DNA from: Doris montereyensis
Taxonomy: Eukaryota; Mollusca; Gastropoda; Nudibranchia; Dorididae
Length of the DNA: 64,000 nucleotides
Assembly (NCBI GenBank): GCA_037039925.1
Contig: JAXRKP010000100.1
Location: forward strand, 112,501-176,500
Direction of reading: 5' to 3'
The notes beneath the pieces are model-generated. The model was not told where the DNA came from, searched no databases, and saw only the letters and a program-made list of their open reading frames with translations. Of this stretch, positions 47,649 through 60,269 are shown in pieces; within the stretch, counting starts at the first letter, position 1, and each line of letters begins with the position of its first letter. Both the position numbers and the translations under genes were made by a program.

Positions 47649-48950
47649 CTGTTGTTTAGGGTCCTCATCAATTCTTGGCGGCCATTTCGTTTCTTATCGT
47701 AGTTTTTGTTTTGTATTTAGGTATTACTTTCTATCGAAACCGTCAAATTTGACGGTTTTTAGCAGACGACTTTTTGTGCCTCTGATTGAACAATCACGGT
47801 TATCAAATCTTCGTCAATATTAACCAAGATTTCTACTTTTTTCGACGAAATCGTCCAAAAATATTAATAAAGATGCCAAGAGGAAGAGCTGCGGCTACGC
47901 ATATAGTAGATCCTGCAGAAATTTTGACGCCGCAGGCTGTCAACGCAGAAAACTGGCGTTTTCTTGACCTGGGAGTGCAGATCCCACAGCAAGATCCCCT
48001 GCAATGCCTCCAGTGGCTAGCAAAACGGGGCCTGGTGAGGAATTTTTATGTATGTTATAATTGCGGCCTACGATGCACGTTACGGGCATACGCCCAGATA
48101 ATTGACGGACACCGCTGGGCTTGCTCTAAATGCAAGCTCTTTTTTGCCAGGAGCCACCTTCACCTGTGGCAAATTATTGTACTGATGTACTGCTGGTGCA
48201 GGAACCTGTCCCAGCAGGACTCGCGCACGGCGCTTTTAACAAACGAATCCCACACCATAGTCGATTGGTAATTTTTTCAGGACGTTTGCGTGGAGTGGCT
48301 TGCGCAAAACCGACCAGAAATTGGTGGTATGGACGGTAACGGGGAGCCCGTCATCGTCGAGATCGACGAGTCCTATTTTTTCAAGAGGAAGTACAACAGA
48401 GGTCAGGTGAGGGACGGTCGCTGGGTGTTTGGAGGAGTGGAGAGGGAGAGCGGGCGTTGTTTCCTTGTGGAAGTGGAGGACAGGATCAGCAACGCTGACA
48501 GCCCTGGTGGAGGAACATATTCTTCCGGGAACCAGAATAATTTCTGGCCTACGGTCGCCTGGGGAATGTCAGGGGCGGCATTTATATGCACGATGCCGTC
48601 AACCACACGGAAAATTTCGTGGACCCAGAGGACGACACTGTCCACACCCAGACCATCGAAAATCTGTGGATGAGACTGAAAAGGCTCGTGCGCCATCGAT
48701 TTGGGACAACAGAGGAGCTTTTCCCCACCTACTTGGCGGAATTTATGTGGAGAAATGCTCACAGAGACAACGAAAGCATCTTCTCGGCGTTTCTGACGGC
48801 AATTCGCAGTCAGTACCGACTGCATTAAATGTGAGTATCGTTGTTTTCGTACTTTCGATAATCTTCCAAACGTCTATACCGCTCTTTTCTTCCGGAAATC
48901 TATAAAATCCAAAATGGCCGCCAAGAATTGATGAGGACCCTAAACAACAG
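47649..48950 (+). mobile_element. Merlin-type DNA transposon
   Basis: Near-perfect 39-bp terminal inverted repeats: the left begins CTGTTGTTTAGGGTCCTC, continuing ATCAATTCTTGGCGGCC, and the right end is its reverse complement. The element is about 1.3 kb, right for Merlin, and encloses one transposase gene. I see no 8-9-bp target duplication directly outside the repeats. Confidence 0.85.
47873..48828 (+). pseudogene. Merlin (IS1595/ISXO2-like) transposase, inactivated
   Basis: A transposase of the DDE class related to bacterial IS1595. The start MPRGRAAATHIVDPAEI is chosen because it lies just inside the element and opens the conserved frame. A zinc-ribbon-like region CYNCGLRC...CSKCKLFF is followed by VDW, where codon 48269-48271 is TAA. 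The catalytic region starts VEIDESYFFKRKYNRG (first Asp codon 48365-48367), then RWVFGGVERESGRCFLVEVE. A frame change near 48490 leads to LVEEHILPGTRIIS. A short deletion near 48541-48550 removes the SDGW motif with the second catalytic Asp and shifts frame. VNHTENFV and TQTIENLWMRLKR (third acidic residue, codon 48658-48660) then follow, to a stop at 48826-48828. Confidence 0.9.
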
Positions 48951-49362
48951 GTTTACCCCTACATCTACTTACTTAGGCCTAGATCTACTTACCTTTTTTA
49001 TTTTGGTAGATGGCAAACAACTTGTAATAAACAGCTCTGAGACGAAATGAACATGGGCGCAGCCATATTGAAAATAGTGAGCGGAGTGATATATACTAGA
49101 CTGCGTAAATGGGCCTTTGGCCTTGATTTCTATTATTTCATTGTCGGCGTAGGCGGAAATAATTCCACATTGAATTTAAAATATTCGGATTATTGGATTA
49201 AATATTGGGTTTAAATAAGTCTTAATTTTTTATTTGTATTTACTCTTCTTATGCAGTACAGCTAAAATATATTAAGAAGTATTAATTAAAATATAATCAT
49301 TCGGCCTGATAACATCAGCTGATTACCCTTGTTTCAGGAGCCTTCTATTAGAGACGGCCTTG
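48951..49362. other. no gene seen; right end of the 5.4-kb insertion
   Basis: No coding. Ends with the outer inverted repeat. Confidence 0.5.
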
Positions 49363-50177
49363 GTTCAACATAACAAAATGCAACACATTAACCATGACAA
49401 ACAAACGCGTACCCATACAATATGATTACATACTCTCGAAAAAGTAGAATCCGCAAAATATCTGGGAATAGAAATAACAAAGAATCTGAACTGGAGCGCT
49501 CATATATCAGCAATAACGGCCAAAGCTAATAAAATCAGCGCATTCATCTGTCGCAAATTAAAAGGATGCCTGATCTCCATTCAAACGCACTGTTTCAAAA
49601 CCTTAGTGCGGCCAATACTGGAATACGCTAGTGTCGTGTGGGACCCACATCACCATAAATACATTAACGCATTGGAAATAGTGCAAAGGAGAGCAGCACA
49701 ACGAATATGCGGCGACTTCTCACCCAACACTAGCGCATCAGGCCTAATGAACAAACTCGGCCTCGAAACACTATGCGCACGACGAAAAAGGGACAAAGTG
49801 ACAACAGTCCACACAGTTTTTCACCAACAAACCGACGTCAGTTTCCCGACAGCCAGGAGAACAAGGGGACACAACAACAGACTGACTATTCCATACGCCA
49901 GAACAGACACATATCTACATTCATTCTTTCCATCAGCAATTTGTATGTGGAACAATCTGTCACCAGAAGCAGCCGAAACGGGAAATCCGGGCATGTTCAA
50001 GAAAATCATATCTGCTTGCATCACAGGTTGATCAACTTGACACTCTGTTCGTGTTTGTTCAATTCGTGTTATGCTATAATTGTCGCAACACACCCATTCC
50101 AACTTTGTTAAATGTAGGCTGATCCTCCTACTGGGGGCCTCTACATCACGAAGAAGAAGAAGAAGAAGAAGAAGAAC
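49363..50177 (+). mobile_element. LINE family C, C-terminal part and (GAA)n tail
   Basis: Continuation of the LINE at 43385-43959. FNITKCNTLTMTNKR starts at the junction. VESAKYLGIEITKNLNWSAH follows after a frame shift, then an intact stretch 49606-50031 with RPILEYASVVWDPH, LEIVQRRAAQRICGDF and a C-terminal CMWNNLSPEAAE, ending at a stop. These are the usual post-RT landmarks of jockey/CR1-like elements. About 110 bp of 3' UTR follow, ending in (GAA)n at about 50151-50176, a typical terminal microsatellite of such LINEs. Confidence 0.88.
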
Positions 50178-50261
50178 CATGCTGGTCTTGGCTGGCCACA
50201 GCATGGCATAAGGGAGTTGACACTGACACTGACACATAAAATCGAAACCAAGGCCCGGTGG

Positions 50262-50302
50262 CAGGTTTCAAGGTGGCAGGTTTCAAGGTGGCAGCCCCAT
50301 CG
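50262..50302. repeat. 16-bp direct repeat, about 2.5 copies
   Basis: GGTGGCAGGTTTCAAG repeated. Confidence 0.85.
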
Positions 50303-50389
50303 CCTACCTAGGGTACCCGGTGCACCAAGAACAAACCGATTAAGAAAAACAGGGATGTGATATCCAGACTGAGCTTCTAAATAAGACGA

Positions 50390-50758
50390 CTCAGGAAGAA
50401 CACGGTCAGAAAATGGAATGTCAAAGCAATAAATTGAAAAGAGTTAAGACTTAGATTTAGAATAACCTGAAGAATTAAAAAGAATTGAAGTAGATATTTT
50501 GGCAATCGCTATAACAGAAATAAAGAAAAAAGGACAAACAATAGAAAATGTAGGACCAAAGCATAATTAAATCTTCTTAGGAGTAGAAGGTAAAATATAG
50601 GGCTACTACTCTAGAAGCGGTAGCCTCCTAATGCATACATTATTAAAAGACATGAAAAGCTACAACTATAACTTTAAGAAAGTTGGACATTTATTGGCTC
50701 GAGGCTTTTAGAGGTAAACATTAAAAAACGAATGAGAAATTAAATTATTACACGTAAT
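50390..50758 (+). mobile_element. LINE family A 5' fragment (copy iv)
   Basis: Encodes the start of the AP-endonuclease domain in broken frames: EELKRIEVDILAIAITEIKK near 50470-50530, then YYSRSGSLLMHTLLKD near 50600-50650. The last 35 bases (ACATTAAAAAACGAATGAGA, then AATTAAATTATTA) align with the first bases of this window (ATATTAAACCAAAAGGACGA, then GAAATTAAATTATTA). It thus supplies family A sequence just upstream of position 1. Confidence 0.7.
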
Positions 50759-51888
50759 AGCTTAAAGTTAAAGGGAGTGGGGTGTGTCCTGGGGTGAAAA
50801 AAGGGGTGGGGGTGTCCTGGAGTGAAAACTTTCCTGTTTGTTTCTATCAATTCAACTTATGTATATGTGTAATGGGCATGGTGTATCGAGTTGAAAGATG
50901 CCGGTTTTTTCCCCTGACACTTCCGGTTGCCATGGAAACGGCGGCCATCTTGGATTTTGCCCCCAAATTCTACCAACTTCAATATCGATAAGCTTTTTTC
51001 ATTTTTCAACAAATTTGTTTCAAACTTGACACACACCTTATTTCCTGCAATATCTAAATTTGATCAGATCGGATTTTTGTTTCATTAGTAAGTTTTTGCT
51101 TTTATGAATTTTTGAAAATAGCATATGACTATGAGAACAACCAAAGATACACAAAAATATTGTACAAAAAATTCAATTTTTCCAAAACTATAATAAATAT
51201 TTTTAAAAAGCATTTGATCATTTTTTTATTTTCCCCCACTCATCATCCATACCAAATTTCATGCAGATACGTTGAGAAATAAAAATAATAAATAGGAAAT
51301 AATGAACAAAAAATGACATTTTGAGAAAATCGTATTTTTCTCTTATTTTCTGTTATTTGATTACATTTTTTTCTCCAATAAACCTAACAAAGCGGTAGGA
51401 TAATACTTTGAAATATCATAAAAGATTGTGAGGCTCTGAACTTCTTATTGACACTGTTTCAAGTGAACCAGCACCTTTTTACTCATATTGAGATGGTGCC
51501 TTTTGATTATAGGTGCGGAATATGTTCCGTATCTTCCGGCCGATCTAGGGCACTATTCATAATACATCCTCAAATAATTTTGTTTTAGATATCGTTTATT
51601 GTGATGATGAAACTGATTACCAACTTGGCATGCTTTACATAATATCTCTGGCTTTTATTGTATAATAGCTGTGTTGAAAGATAGGCCTGAATTGTTTCTA
51701 AAAAATTCGTATAAATTCAAATAATCAATATTGAGCTTCTTTTATGATATCATTATGACGGGAATGAACTGCTCCACTATTATGATAGACTAGATTTGTC
51801 CCATTTTGGGCAAAAATGGCATTCCCAGAAGCCCCCCCCCCCCCCCCCCCCCCCACCTTAAATCAACTAAACGAATATGCTACAAAAA
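50759..51888. other. no gene seen; poly-C run
   Basis: AT-rich sequence with a run of about 22 C at 51833-51854. No recognised coding. Confidence 0.45.
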
Positions 51889-51889
51889 G

Positions 51890-52089
51890 AGTTGGCCTAT
51901 GCCTACACTAATGGAGGTACCGGGTGCGTTTGTAAGTTTGGTCTACACTAACGGAGTACCGCTTCGTTTGAAAGTTTGATCTACACTAGCGGGTACCGAT
52001 GCGTCTGAAAGTTTGGTCTACACTAACGGGAGTACCGCCACGTTTGAAAGTTTGATCTACACTAACGGGGTACGGTACAGTTGAAAGGT
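51890..52089. repeat. 39-bp-type minisatellite, left part
   Basis: About five units with CTACACTAACGG, GTACCG and GTTTGAAAGTTTG. The same array resumes at 53748 after the LINE. Confidence 0.92.
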
Positions 52090-53747
52090 AAATCTGTTTC
52101 TTAGCTGCCTTGATATCACCTTGCCCCATATTACCAATATTATCAACCAGTCACTAACAAATGGAATTGTTGTCCCTAGTTTTAAGGAGGCCATAGTTAG
52201 ACCTTTATTAAAAAAGAACAACCTTGATCAAAACGATCTGAAAAATTACAGACCAGTGTCCAACCTACCATTTCTTTCCAAAATATTAGAAAAAGCTGTT
52301 TTGAGCCAAATCGACCAACACTTAGATGAAAACTCTTTGAAAGGAACCTATCAGTCTGCTTATAGAAGAAAGCACAGCACAGAGACAGCACTTCTGAAAG
52401 TACAATCTGATTTACGGAATTCGACCGATAAAGGAGAACTATCCATTTTAGCCTTGTTAGACCTATCTGCTGCATTTGACACTATAGATCATGGCATTCT
52501 TCTTAAACGTTTAGAGTTATCTTTTGGCATCAAAGGCACTGCTCTGGAATGGTTCAGTTCGTACATCAGCAATAGAAAGCAAGCTGTATCAGTCCATGGA
52601 AAGCTATCAAATTATTCTGTTCTTCATTTTGGTGTGCCCCAAGGCTCGGTTCTGGGGCCAATCCTTTTTTCTTTGTACGCACAACCAATACACAACATCA
52701 TCAATCAACATCATTTTAATTACCACATTTACGCTGACGACACTCAGCTCTATAAGTCTGCTGAAATATCCGGACTGCCATCTGTCATAACTTCCCTTAA
52801 TGATTGTGCCACCCAGATTTCTTCGTGGATGACATCCAATAAATTGAAATTAAATGAGAACAAAACAGAAGTTATAGCAATAGGAAGCAAAGCCAAAGTA
52901 GAAGCCGCTAAATTAAGATATGTTAAAATCTGTGGCGAAGAAATTCCTGTTGTCAAAAAAGTAAGAAATTTAGGAGTTATCATGGATTGTACCATGTCCA
53001 TGGAAGACCATATCTCACATTTGAGAAAAGTTTGCTATCTGGAATTAAAAGAATATGTCATATCAGGAAATACATCACTCCTGTAGCAACAAACAAATTA
53101 ATTTGCTCATTTGTTCTTTCAAGAATTGATTACTGCAATTCTCTGCAGGCTGGACTTCCACTGACACAAATCAAGAAACTGCAGATAATACAAAACAATG
53201 CCGCCAGATTAGTTATGGAAGTTTCAAAAGAGAACACATTACGCCAATACTTAAACACCTACACTGGCTCCCAATAAAATCCCGCATTGACTACAAGATA
53301 GCTACAATCACGTACCAATGCCTGCACGAGGCTGACTTTCCAGTCTACTTAAAAGAGTTAGTTCCTAAATACACACCGAACAGATCAGCGAGCAAGAAAA
53401 TGATACAAACACCCAAAACTAAACTTAAGACTTTCGGAGATAGGGCCCTACAAACACAAGCAGCCAAAATTTGGAACATTTTACCATGGGACGTCCAGTC
53501 TGCAGAGTCTTTGAATATACTGAAATCTCGCTTGAAGACCCACTACTTCTCCAACATATTTAGATGAATTTTATTGAATTGCGTGCTTTTACTGAATTGA
53601 TTGTGATACTATTTTGTTATTGATGCATCTGTTTTATGTAAAATGTTTTAGCGATAGCATGCCATGTCTGTGTAATCATTTTGCTTGTAATGCGCCTTGA
53701 GCTCTTCTGAGGGAAGGCGCAATATAAATATTCTTCTTATTCTTCTT
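52090..53747 (+). mobile_element. 5'-truncated L2-like LINE (family D) inserted in the minisatellite
   Basis: The RT domain is open from 52121 to 53086: [49 protein letters not shown] and an intact YADDTQLY, then [18 protein letters not shown]. One-base frame breaks occur near 53030 and 53230. The C-terminal part (RIDYCNSLQAGLP, HLHWLPIKSRIDYKIATIT, FGDRALQTQAAKIWNILP) then runs to a stop at 53565-53567. The 3' UTR ends GCGCCTTGAGC...GCGCAATATAAA with a TTCTTCTTA tail, typical of L2-like elements. AAGGT flanks the element (52085-52089 and 53748-53752) inside the repeat array. The endonuclease is missing (5' truncation). Confidence 0.92.
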
Positions 53748-54700
53748 AAGGTTGCCTTACACTAAAAGGGGTACCTGTACGGTTGAAAGTTTGGTCTACT
53801 TTAAGCAGGGGGTACCGGTGCGGTTGAAAGTTTGGTCTACAAAAAAGGGGATACCTGTACGGTTGAAAGGTTACCCTACACTAAAAGGGGTACCTGTACG
53901 GTTGAAAGTTTGGTCTACAAAAAACGGTTGGTTTGGTACCTGTACGGTTGAAAGTTTGGCCTACTCTAACGGTTGAAAGGGACACTAAAGGGGTACCTGT
54001 ACGGTTGAAAGTTTGGTCTACTTTAACGGGGGTACCTGTACGGTTGAAAGGTTGTCCTACACTAAAAGGCGTACCTGTACGATTGAAAGGTTGCCCTACA
54101 AAAAAAGGGGTACCTGTACGGTTGAAAGTTTGGTCTACTTTAACGGGGGTACCTGTACAGTTGAAAGGTTGCCCTACACTAAAAGGGGTACCTCTACGGT
54201 TGAAAGTTTGGCCTACTCTAACAGGGATACCTGTACGGTTGAAAGTTTGGTCTACTTTAACGGGGGTACCCATACGTTTGAAAGTTTGGTCTACACTAAT
54301 GGGAGTACCAGTGCGTTTGAAAGTTTGGTCTACACTAATGGGAGTACCAGTGCATTTGAAAGTTTGGTCTACACTAATGGGAGTACCGGTACATTTTAAA
54401 GTTTGGTCTACACTATTGGGAGTACCAGTGCGTTTGAAAGTTTGGTCTACACTAATGGGAGTGCGTTTGAAAGTTTGGTCTACACTAATGGGAGTACCAG
54501 TGCGTTTGAAAGTTTGGTCTACACTAACAGGAGTACCGGTACATTTGAAATTTGATCTACACTAACGGAGGTACCCGTACATTTCAAAGTTTGATCAACA
54601 CTAACAGGAGTACCGGTACGGTTTAAAGTTTGACCTACACTAACGGAAGTATTGGTACGTTTGAAAATTTGTTTGAAAATTTGATCTACACTAACAGGGA
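53748..54700. repeat. 39-bp minisatellite
   Basis: Units read CTACACTAACGGGGGTACCT then GTACGGTTGAAAGTTTGGT, with AAAAAGGGG variants on the left and ATGGGAGTACC variants on the right. It continues the array at 51890-52089. Confidence 0.95.
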
Positions 54701-55492
54701 TACTGATACATTTGAAAGCTTGGCCTAGGCCTATAACAGGGATAACGGGGATACTGATACACTTGAAAGCTTGGCCTAGGTCTACACTAACAGGGATACT
54801 GATACATTTGAAAGCTTGGCCTAGGCCTACACTAACAGCGATACTGATACGTTTGAAAGCTTGGCCTAGGCCTACACTAACAGGGATACGGATACGTTTG
54901 GAAGCTTTGCCTAGGCTTACACTAACAGCAATACTGATACATTTGAAAGTTTGGCCTAGGTCTACATTAACAGGGATACTGATACATTTGAAAGCTTTGC
55001 CTAGGCTTACACTAACAGCAATACTGATACGTTTGAAAGCTTGGCCTAGGCCTACACTAACAGGGATACTGATACATTTGAAAGCTTGGCCTAGGCTTAC
55101 ACTAACATGGATACTGATGATACGTTTGAAAGCTTGGCCTAGTCTACACTAACAGGGATACTGATACGTTTGAAAGTTTGGCCTAGGCCTACACTAACAG
55201 GGATACTGATACGTTTGAAAGCTTGGCCTAGTCTACACTAACAGGGATACTGATACGTTTGAAAGCTTGGCCTAGGCCTACACTAATGGAGGTACCGATG
55301 CGTTTGAAAGCTTGGCCTAGGCCTACACTAATAGGGATACAAATACGTTTGAAAGCTTGGCCTAGGCCTACACTAACGGGGTTACAGGTAGGATCGAAAG
55401 TTTGGCCTAGGGCTACACTAACGGGGGTACAGATACATTTAAAATTTTGGCCTAGGGCTACACTAACGGGGGTACAGATACATTTAAGGGCT
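54700..55492. repeat. 45-bp variant minisatellite of the same family
   Basis: Units read CCTACACTAACAGGGATACT then GATACGTTTGAAAGCTTGGC then CTAGG. It ends at TACAGATACATTTAA near 55485. Confidence 0.95.
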
Positions 55493-56500
55493 CCGCGCGG
55501 GTGACTTGGAGTGATTTCCAACAAAATCATCGAAATTTAGATTTGGGCACTTTTGGGTTCTTCAATTATACCTTAACACCATGAAACCTTTGGAAATGCT
55601 ATTTTATAGCCTGAAACTACTTTAAAACATATTTTTAGAAGCTGAGTATCCCTCGAAATGACACATATTGTCAAAATTTTAGTCATAATCACGGCCCTGT
55701 AGTCCGTAGCAACCCTGTCAGGGCCCCACCATGTTTGGTATCAGACGAAAGGTAATGGAAAGCTTGTTCCGGCAGTCTTACTATTTTTAGTAACACTTAC
55801 ATTGGATATTCCCGATGTCCTATTATATCTGATAGTCTTTCTATTTAGTGATTGGTTCAGAGCAAATCTGTTACTATGTTTAGAAAAATCATCATCGGCT
55901 TAATTTAGACAGTAAGCTTCAACCAACCGCGGCGTTGTTTTTGCATCACGTGGTTTAGCGACCGCGCTGTTCGGATTGTTTGGAATCCATTTTCAACAAT
56001 GTTTGATTATCGCTTCACGACATTATTTTCTGAATAACAGCTTTTATCGACGTTGTCCTATGATTCAAGACAGCCCAATAACACTACCTTTGGATTCATT
56101 GTCTCATTTGTAAGTATTTTTCTATTGTTTACGTATTTAGAGATCTAGATCTAGGTCTAGATCTAGTTTGCTGATCAGTCACATAGTGTGTTTCAATGGT
56201 GTAGTGAAAGTGAGTGAGTTGTGTGTGAGACGAAATCATTTCATTGTTGCTTTAGTTTGTAGATTTATATAACATAGATTAGATCTAGATCTATGTCTAA
56301 CATTTTAGCACAAATATTTATGATCAGATAAGACTTTTTAAAGATTTTTTGTTGTGATAAAATAATGTTCAAGAGCGCACATGCTTTTTATCACTGAGAT
56401 GGATTGTTTTGGGTAAGTGAAATGTTTAGGCTTTGTATGTAAACCTCTAACATTTGAGTTTCTCATTATGTTTTCTTCTTTTCTTTTCTTACAGTATAAA
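55493..56500. other. no gene seen; possible 5' flank or intron of the next item
   Basis: Non-repetitive sequence between arrays. TCTAGATC tracts near 56140-56170 and 56278-56292. TTTCTTTTCTTACAG at 56480-56494 looks like a splice acceptor. Confidence 0.4.
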
Positions 56501-56509
56501 CATCTCATC

Positions 56510-56903
56510 ATGCCAATTATCAAAGTGTCCAGGAAGAGAAATGCTTCGACGTCGACCAAAAAGAGATTGCGGTGTGGTTCGCTTGCGAAAGCACGAGCTG
56601 CTAAGCTCAGAAGTCGCAAGGAATACCCAGGCCCTCTTCGTCTTCATCTTCACCCCAGCCTTCGTCTTCATCTTCACCCCAGCCTTCGTCTTCAGCCCAG
56701 CGTCTTCAGCCCAGCCTTCGTCTTCGTCTTCACTTTCAGCATCAGCTCGGAAGCTAGCTTTCTTTCATGATACTCCTCAATCACCCTCTGTTTCTTCTTC
56801 GTTGTATTGTTCAACCACTGTGCAGCTGGTCTGCTTACAGGAGCTGTTCAATGTTCTTCTGTGTCCGTTGTGTTGTAAGCCAACCTTGGAAATATGTGGC
56901 TGA
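56510..56903 (+). CDS. possible exon of a Mutator-like transposase-domain protein
   Basis: After the acceptor-like TTTCTTTTCTTACAG comes an ATG and a basic segment (SRKRNASTSTKKRLRCGSLA, then KARAAKLRSRK). A Ser/Pro-rich repeat follows (tandem TCTTCGTCTTCATCTTCA), crossing into another frame. That frame ends SARKLAFFHDTP, then VQLVCLQELFNVLLCPLC, then CKPTLEICG and a stop. The pattern of Leu-rich helix followed by CPxC resembles the N-terminal part of animal Mutator-like transposase-domain proteins, from memory only. At least one frame change is needed in the serine repeat. It could also be an unrelated gene fragment. A short downstream frame (56904-57095) may continue it. Confidence 0.35.
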
Positions 56904-57099
56904 ATGCATTTTCACATCATTGTAGGGGTTGAAAGTGCTAAATTTCAATTAATCTCTCGTCAAATTCGTTTTTCCCATTTTCTCAAATGCATTTTCCTTA
57001 GGGGGGTAGGGTTACGAGTCAAAGGATATCTCTATAAATATCTGCCCAATCTCCTTGTCCTTTTGCATGATCATCTATCCATAGTGTACCCATGACGCT

Positions 57100-58069
57100 T
57101 CAGAGCCTTTTTGCCAAAAAAATAAAAACTTTTCAAGATGTCACTGTCTTAAAAGAAAATATTTGTGAAAATGGGGGAAATTTTCCGTATTAATTTTTCC
57201 TTTCATAATTTTGATTTAAAATTTTTATTTTTGAAGTTAGAGAAAAAAATCTCTGACATACCATATACAATAGTAGTATCAATTCTCACAGCAAGTTTCA
57301 TTGAATTCCTACATGGAATAAGGGAGATTAATCCATAAAACATTTACTAATTTTGAGTTCCTGAGACCCAGAAAGACCCGTTCTGAGTTGCGTTTGGTAA
57401 AAATCAACGAAATATCTTTGAAATATCATAATTAACACATATCAACACCATACAAACAATACCAACTCAAATTAAGCCAATATTTAAAAAAAGATTCTTT
57501 GTGTCAGTCTCGGCAGTTGAGCGAATGCCATTATAAACAGGTATAGATTCTACTGATATAATTATAATGGAATAGATAGCATGGATCTATGATAATAATC
57601 TGAATCTTGATGGATGGTAGTAGTATATTATAGATGCCTTGATCTATAAAGCAATATGGGTTAGCAATCTAGATCTTCTGTATCATGGTGTAGATAGCTT
57701 GGATCTACAAAGAAATCTAGATCTGCATGGTCTTAGATATGAAATAAAAGATACCACCTGTGTTTGTGAGTCTAGACCTTATGTTTCCACATGATTTTTG
57801 ATGTGGATGGTTGAGTGGAGCTGAGATTGATGTGGATTGCTCAGTCCTCTTTTACCTCGTCGCCAATATGACAGAATGGCCAGTGTAACACAAGATGATG
57901 AAGTACATGAGTACAGTTGGTAGATCTGATCTAGAAATCTAGATTGACCTAGAATCTCTTTATTCAGCCATACTTATCTAAGGATAAGGGGAATTAAGTC
58001 TAATAATACACATACATATAAGATGACAACAGTTACATCACTTTTACAGTATTATCATTCTATTACATT
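57100..58069. other. no gene seen
   Basis: AT-rich sequence with a few TCTAGA motifs; nothing recognised. Confidence 0.4.
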
Positions 58070-58107
58070 GGCCTAGGCCGAGGCGTAAGCACGCCTCGGC
58101 CTAGGCC
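58070..58107. other. perfect 17-bp stem, 4-nt loop inverted repeat
   Basis: GGCCTAGGCCGAGGCGT, loop AAGC, then the exact reverse complement. It lies at the left edge of the 46-bp array and its arms end in the array's own CCTAGG. Confidence 0.9.
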
Positions 58108-58808
58108 TACACTAACGGGTATGCTGCTAAGGATTGAAAGTTTGGCCTAGGCCTACACTAAGGTATGCTAAGGTATGCTGCTAAGGATTGAAAGTTTGGC
58201 CTAGGCCTACACTAACGGGTATGCTGCTAAGGATTGAAAGTTTGCCTACGGGGCCTACACTAACGGGTATGCTGCTAAGGATTGAAAGTTTGGCCTAGGC
58301 CTACACTAACGGGTATGCTGCTAAGGATTGAAAGTTTGGCCTAGGCCTACACTAACAGGTATGCTGCTAAGGATTGAAAGTTTGGCCTAGGCCTACACTA
58401 ACGGGTATGCTGCTAAGGATTGAAAGTTTGGCCTAGGCCTACACTAACGGGTATGCTGCTAAGGATTGAAAGTTTGGCCTAGGCCTACACTAACGGGTAT
58501 GCTGCTAAGGATTGAAAGTTTGGCCTAGGCCTACACTAACGGGTATGCTGCTAAGGATTGAAAGTTTGGCCTAGGCCTACACTAACAGGTATGCTGCTAA
58601 GGATTGAAAGTTTGGCCTAGGCCTACACTAACAGGTATGCTGCTAAGGATTGAAAGTTTGGCCTAGGCCTACACTAACAGGTATGCTGCTAAGGATTGAA
58701 AGTTTGGCCTAGGCCTACACTAACGGGTATGCTGCTAAGGATTGAAAGTTTGGCCTAGGCCTACACTAACAGGGATACCGATACGTTTGAAAGATTGGCC
58801 TAGGCCTG
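58095..58808. repeat. 46-bp minisatellite, about 15 copies
   Basis: The unit reads CCTACACTAACGGGTATGCT then GCTAAGGATTGAAAGTTTGG then CCTAGG. It is very homogeneous and shares CCTACACTAAC and GAAAGTTTGGCCTAGG with the 45-bp arrays. The last unit switches to the GATACCGATACGTTTGAAAG type. Confidence 0.96.
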
Positions 58809-59595
<787 letters not shown>

Positions 59596-59861
59596 AGAAA
59601 TCACTTAGTAATTAGTAATCCATGAAAGTAATTCACTTTATAAAAAATATATCTTTCCCCTCTGAGTTGCTGGATATTATTATCCAGATTGCAGGCTTTG
59701 GGACTGCCAACGGCCCATTAGAAAGATTGTCATTAAAAGGACAATTGGAAAATATAATACAGTAATAATAAAATGAATGCTGGAGGAAGTTGATGAGATC
59801 AATTATCTATTGTGAAACTGATGTCAATTTGGCTATTTTCTCTTTTTGTTATTTTGCTGGC

Positions 59862-59950
59862 TCTCTCCAGAGAGAGAGAGGGGATGGAAGAAAACACACA
59901 CAGAGAAAGAGAGAGGGAGAAAGAGAGAATGGAAGAAAACACAGAGAGAG

Positions 59951-60012
<62 letters not shown>

Positions 60013-60144
60013 GAGAGAAAAGAAAACACACAGAGAAAGAGGAGAGTGAAAAGAGAGAGAGGATGGAAGAAAACACACGCAGAGAAAGAGAGATGATGGA
60101 AGAAAACACACGGATATTGACAGTATTAGATTAGTATAAGAAAG

Positions 60145-60209
<65 letters not shown>

Positions 60210-60232
60210 GATGGAAGAAAACACACGGGGAT

Positions 60233-60269
<37 letters not shown>

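Larger units (their letters stand above)
43960..49362. mobile_element. 5.4-kb TIR-bounded insertion that splits LINE C
   Basis: The left end CAAGGCCACCTTGATATAGA with AGGC and the inverted right end CAAGGCCGTCTCTAATAGAA with GGC match, and TATCAGGCCGA recurs about 75 bp inside both ends. GTTCAAC (43953-43959 and 49363-49369) flanks both sides as a target duplication (5-7 bp depending on where the ends are set). The LINE coding joins across it. Inside are two ~230-bp direct repeats, a copia gag-protease remnant and a Merlin transposon. No transposase of the outer element is recognised, so its superfamily is open. Confidence 0.65.

Noticed and set aside
54013..55152. Telomeric or centromeric satellite
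   Set aside because: Units do not resemble TTAGGG, and the array is mixed with transposons and several dialects; centromere identity cannot be judged from one window.
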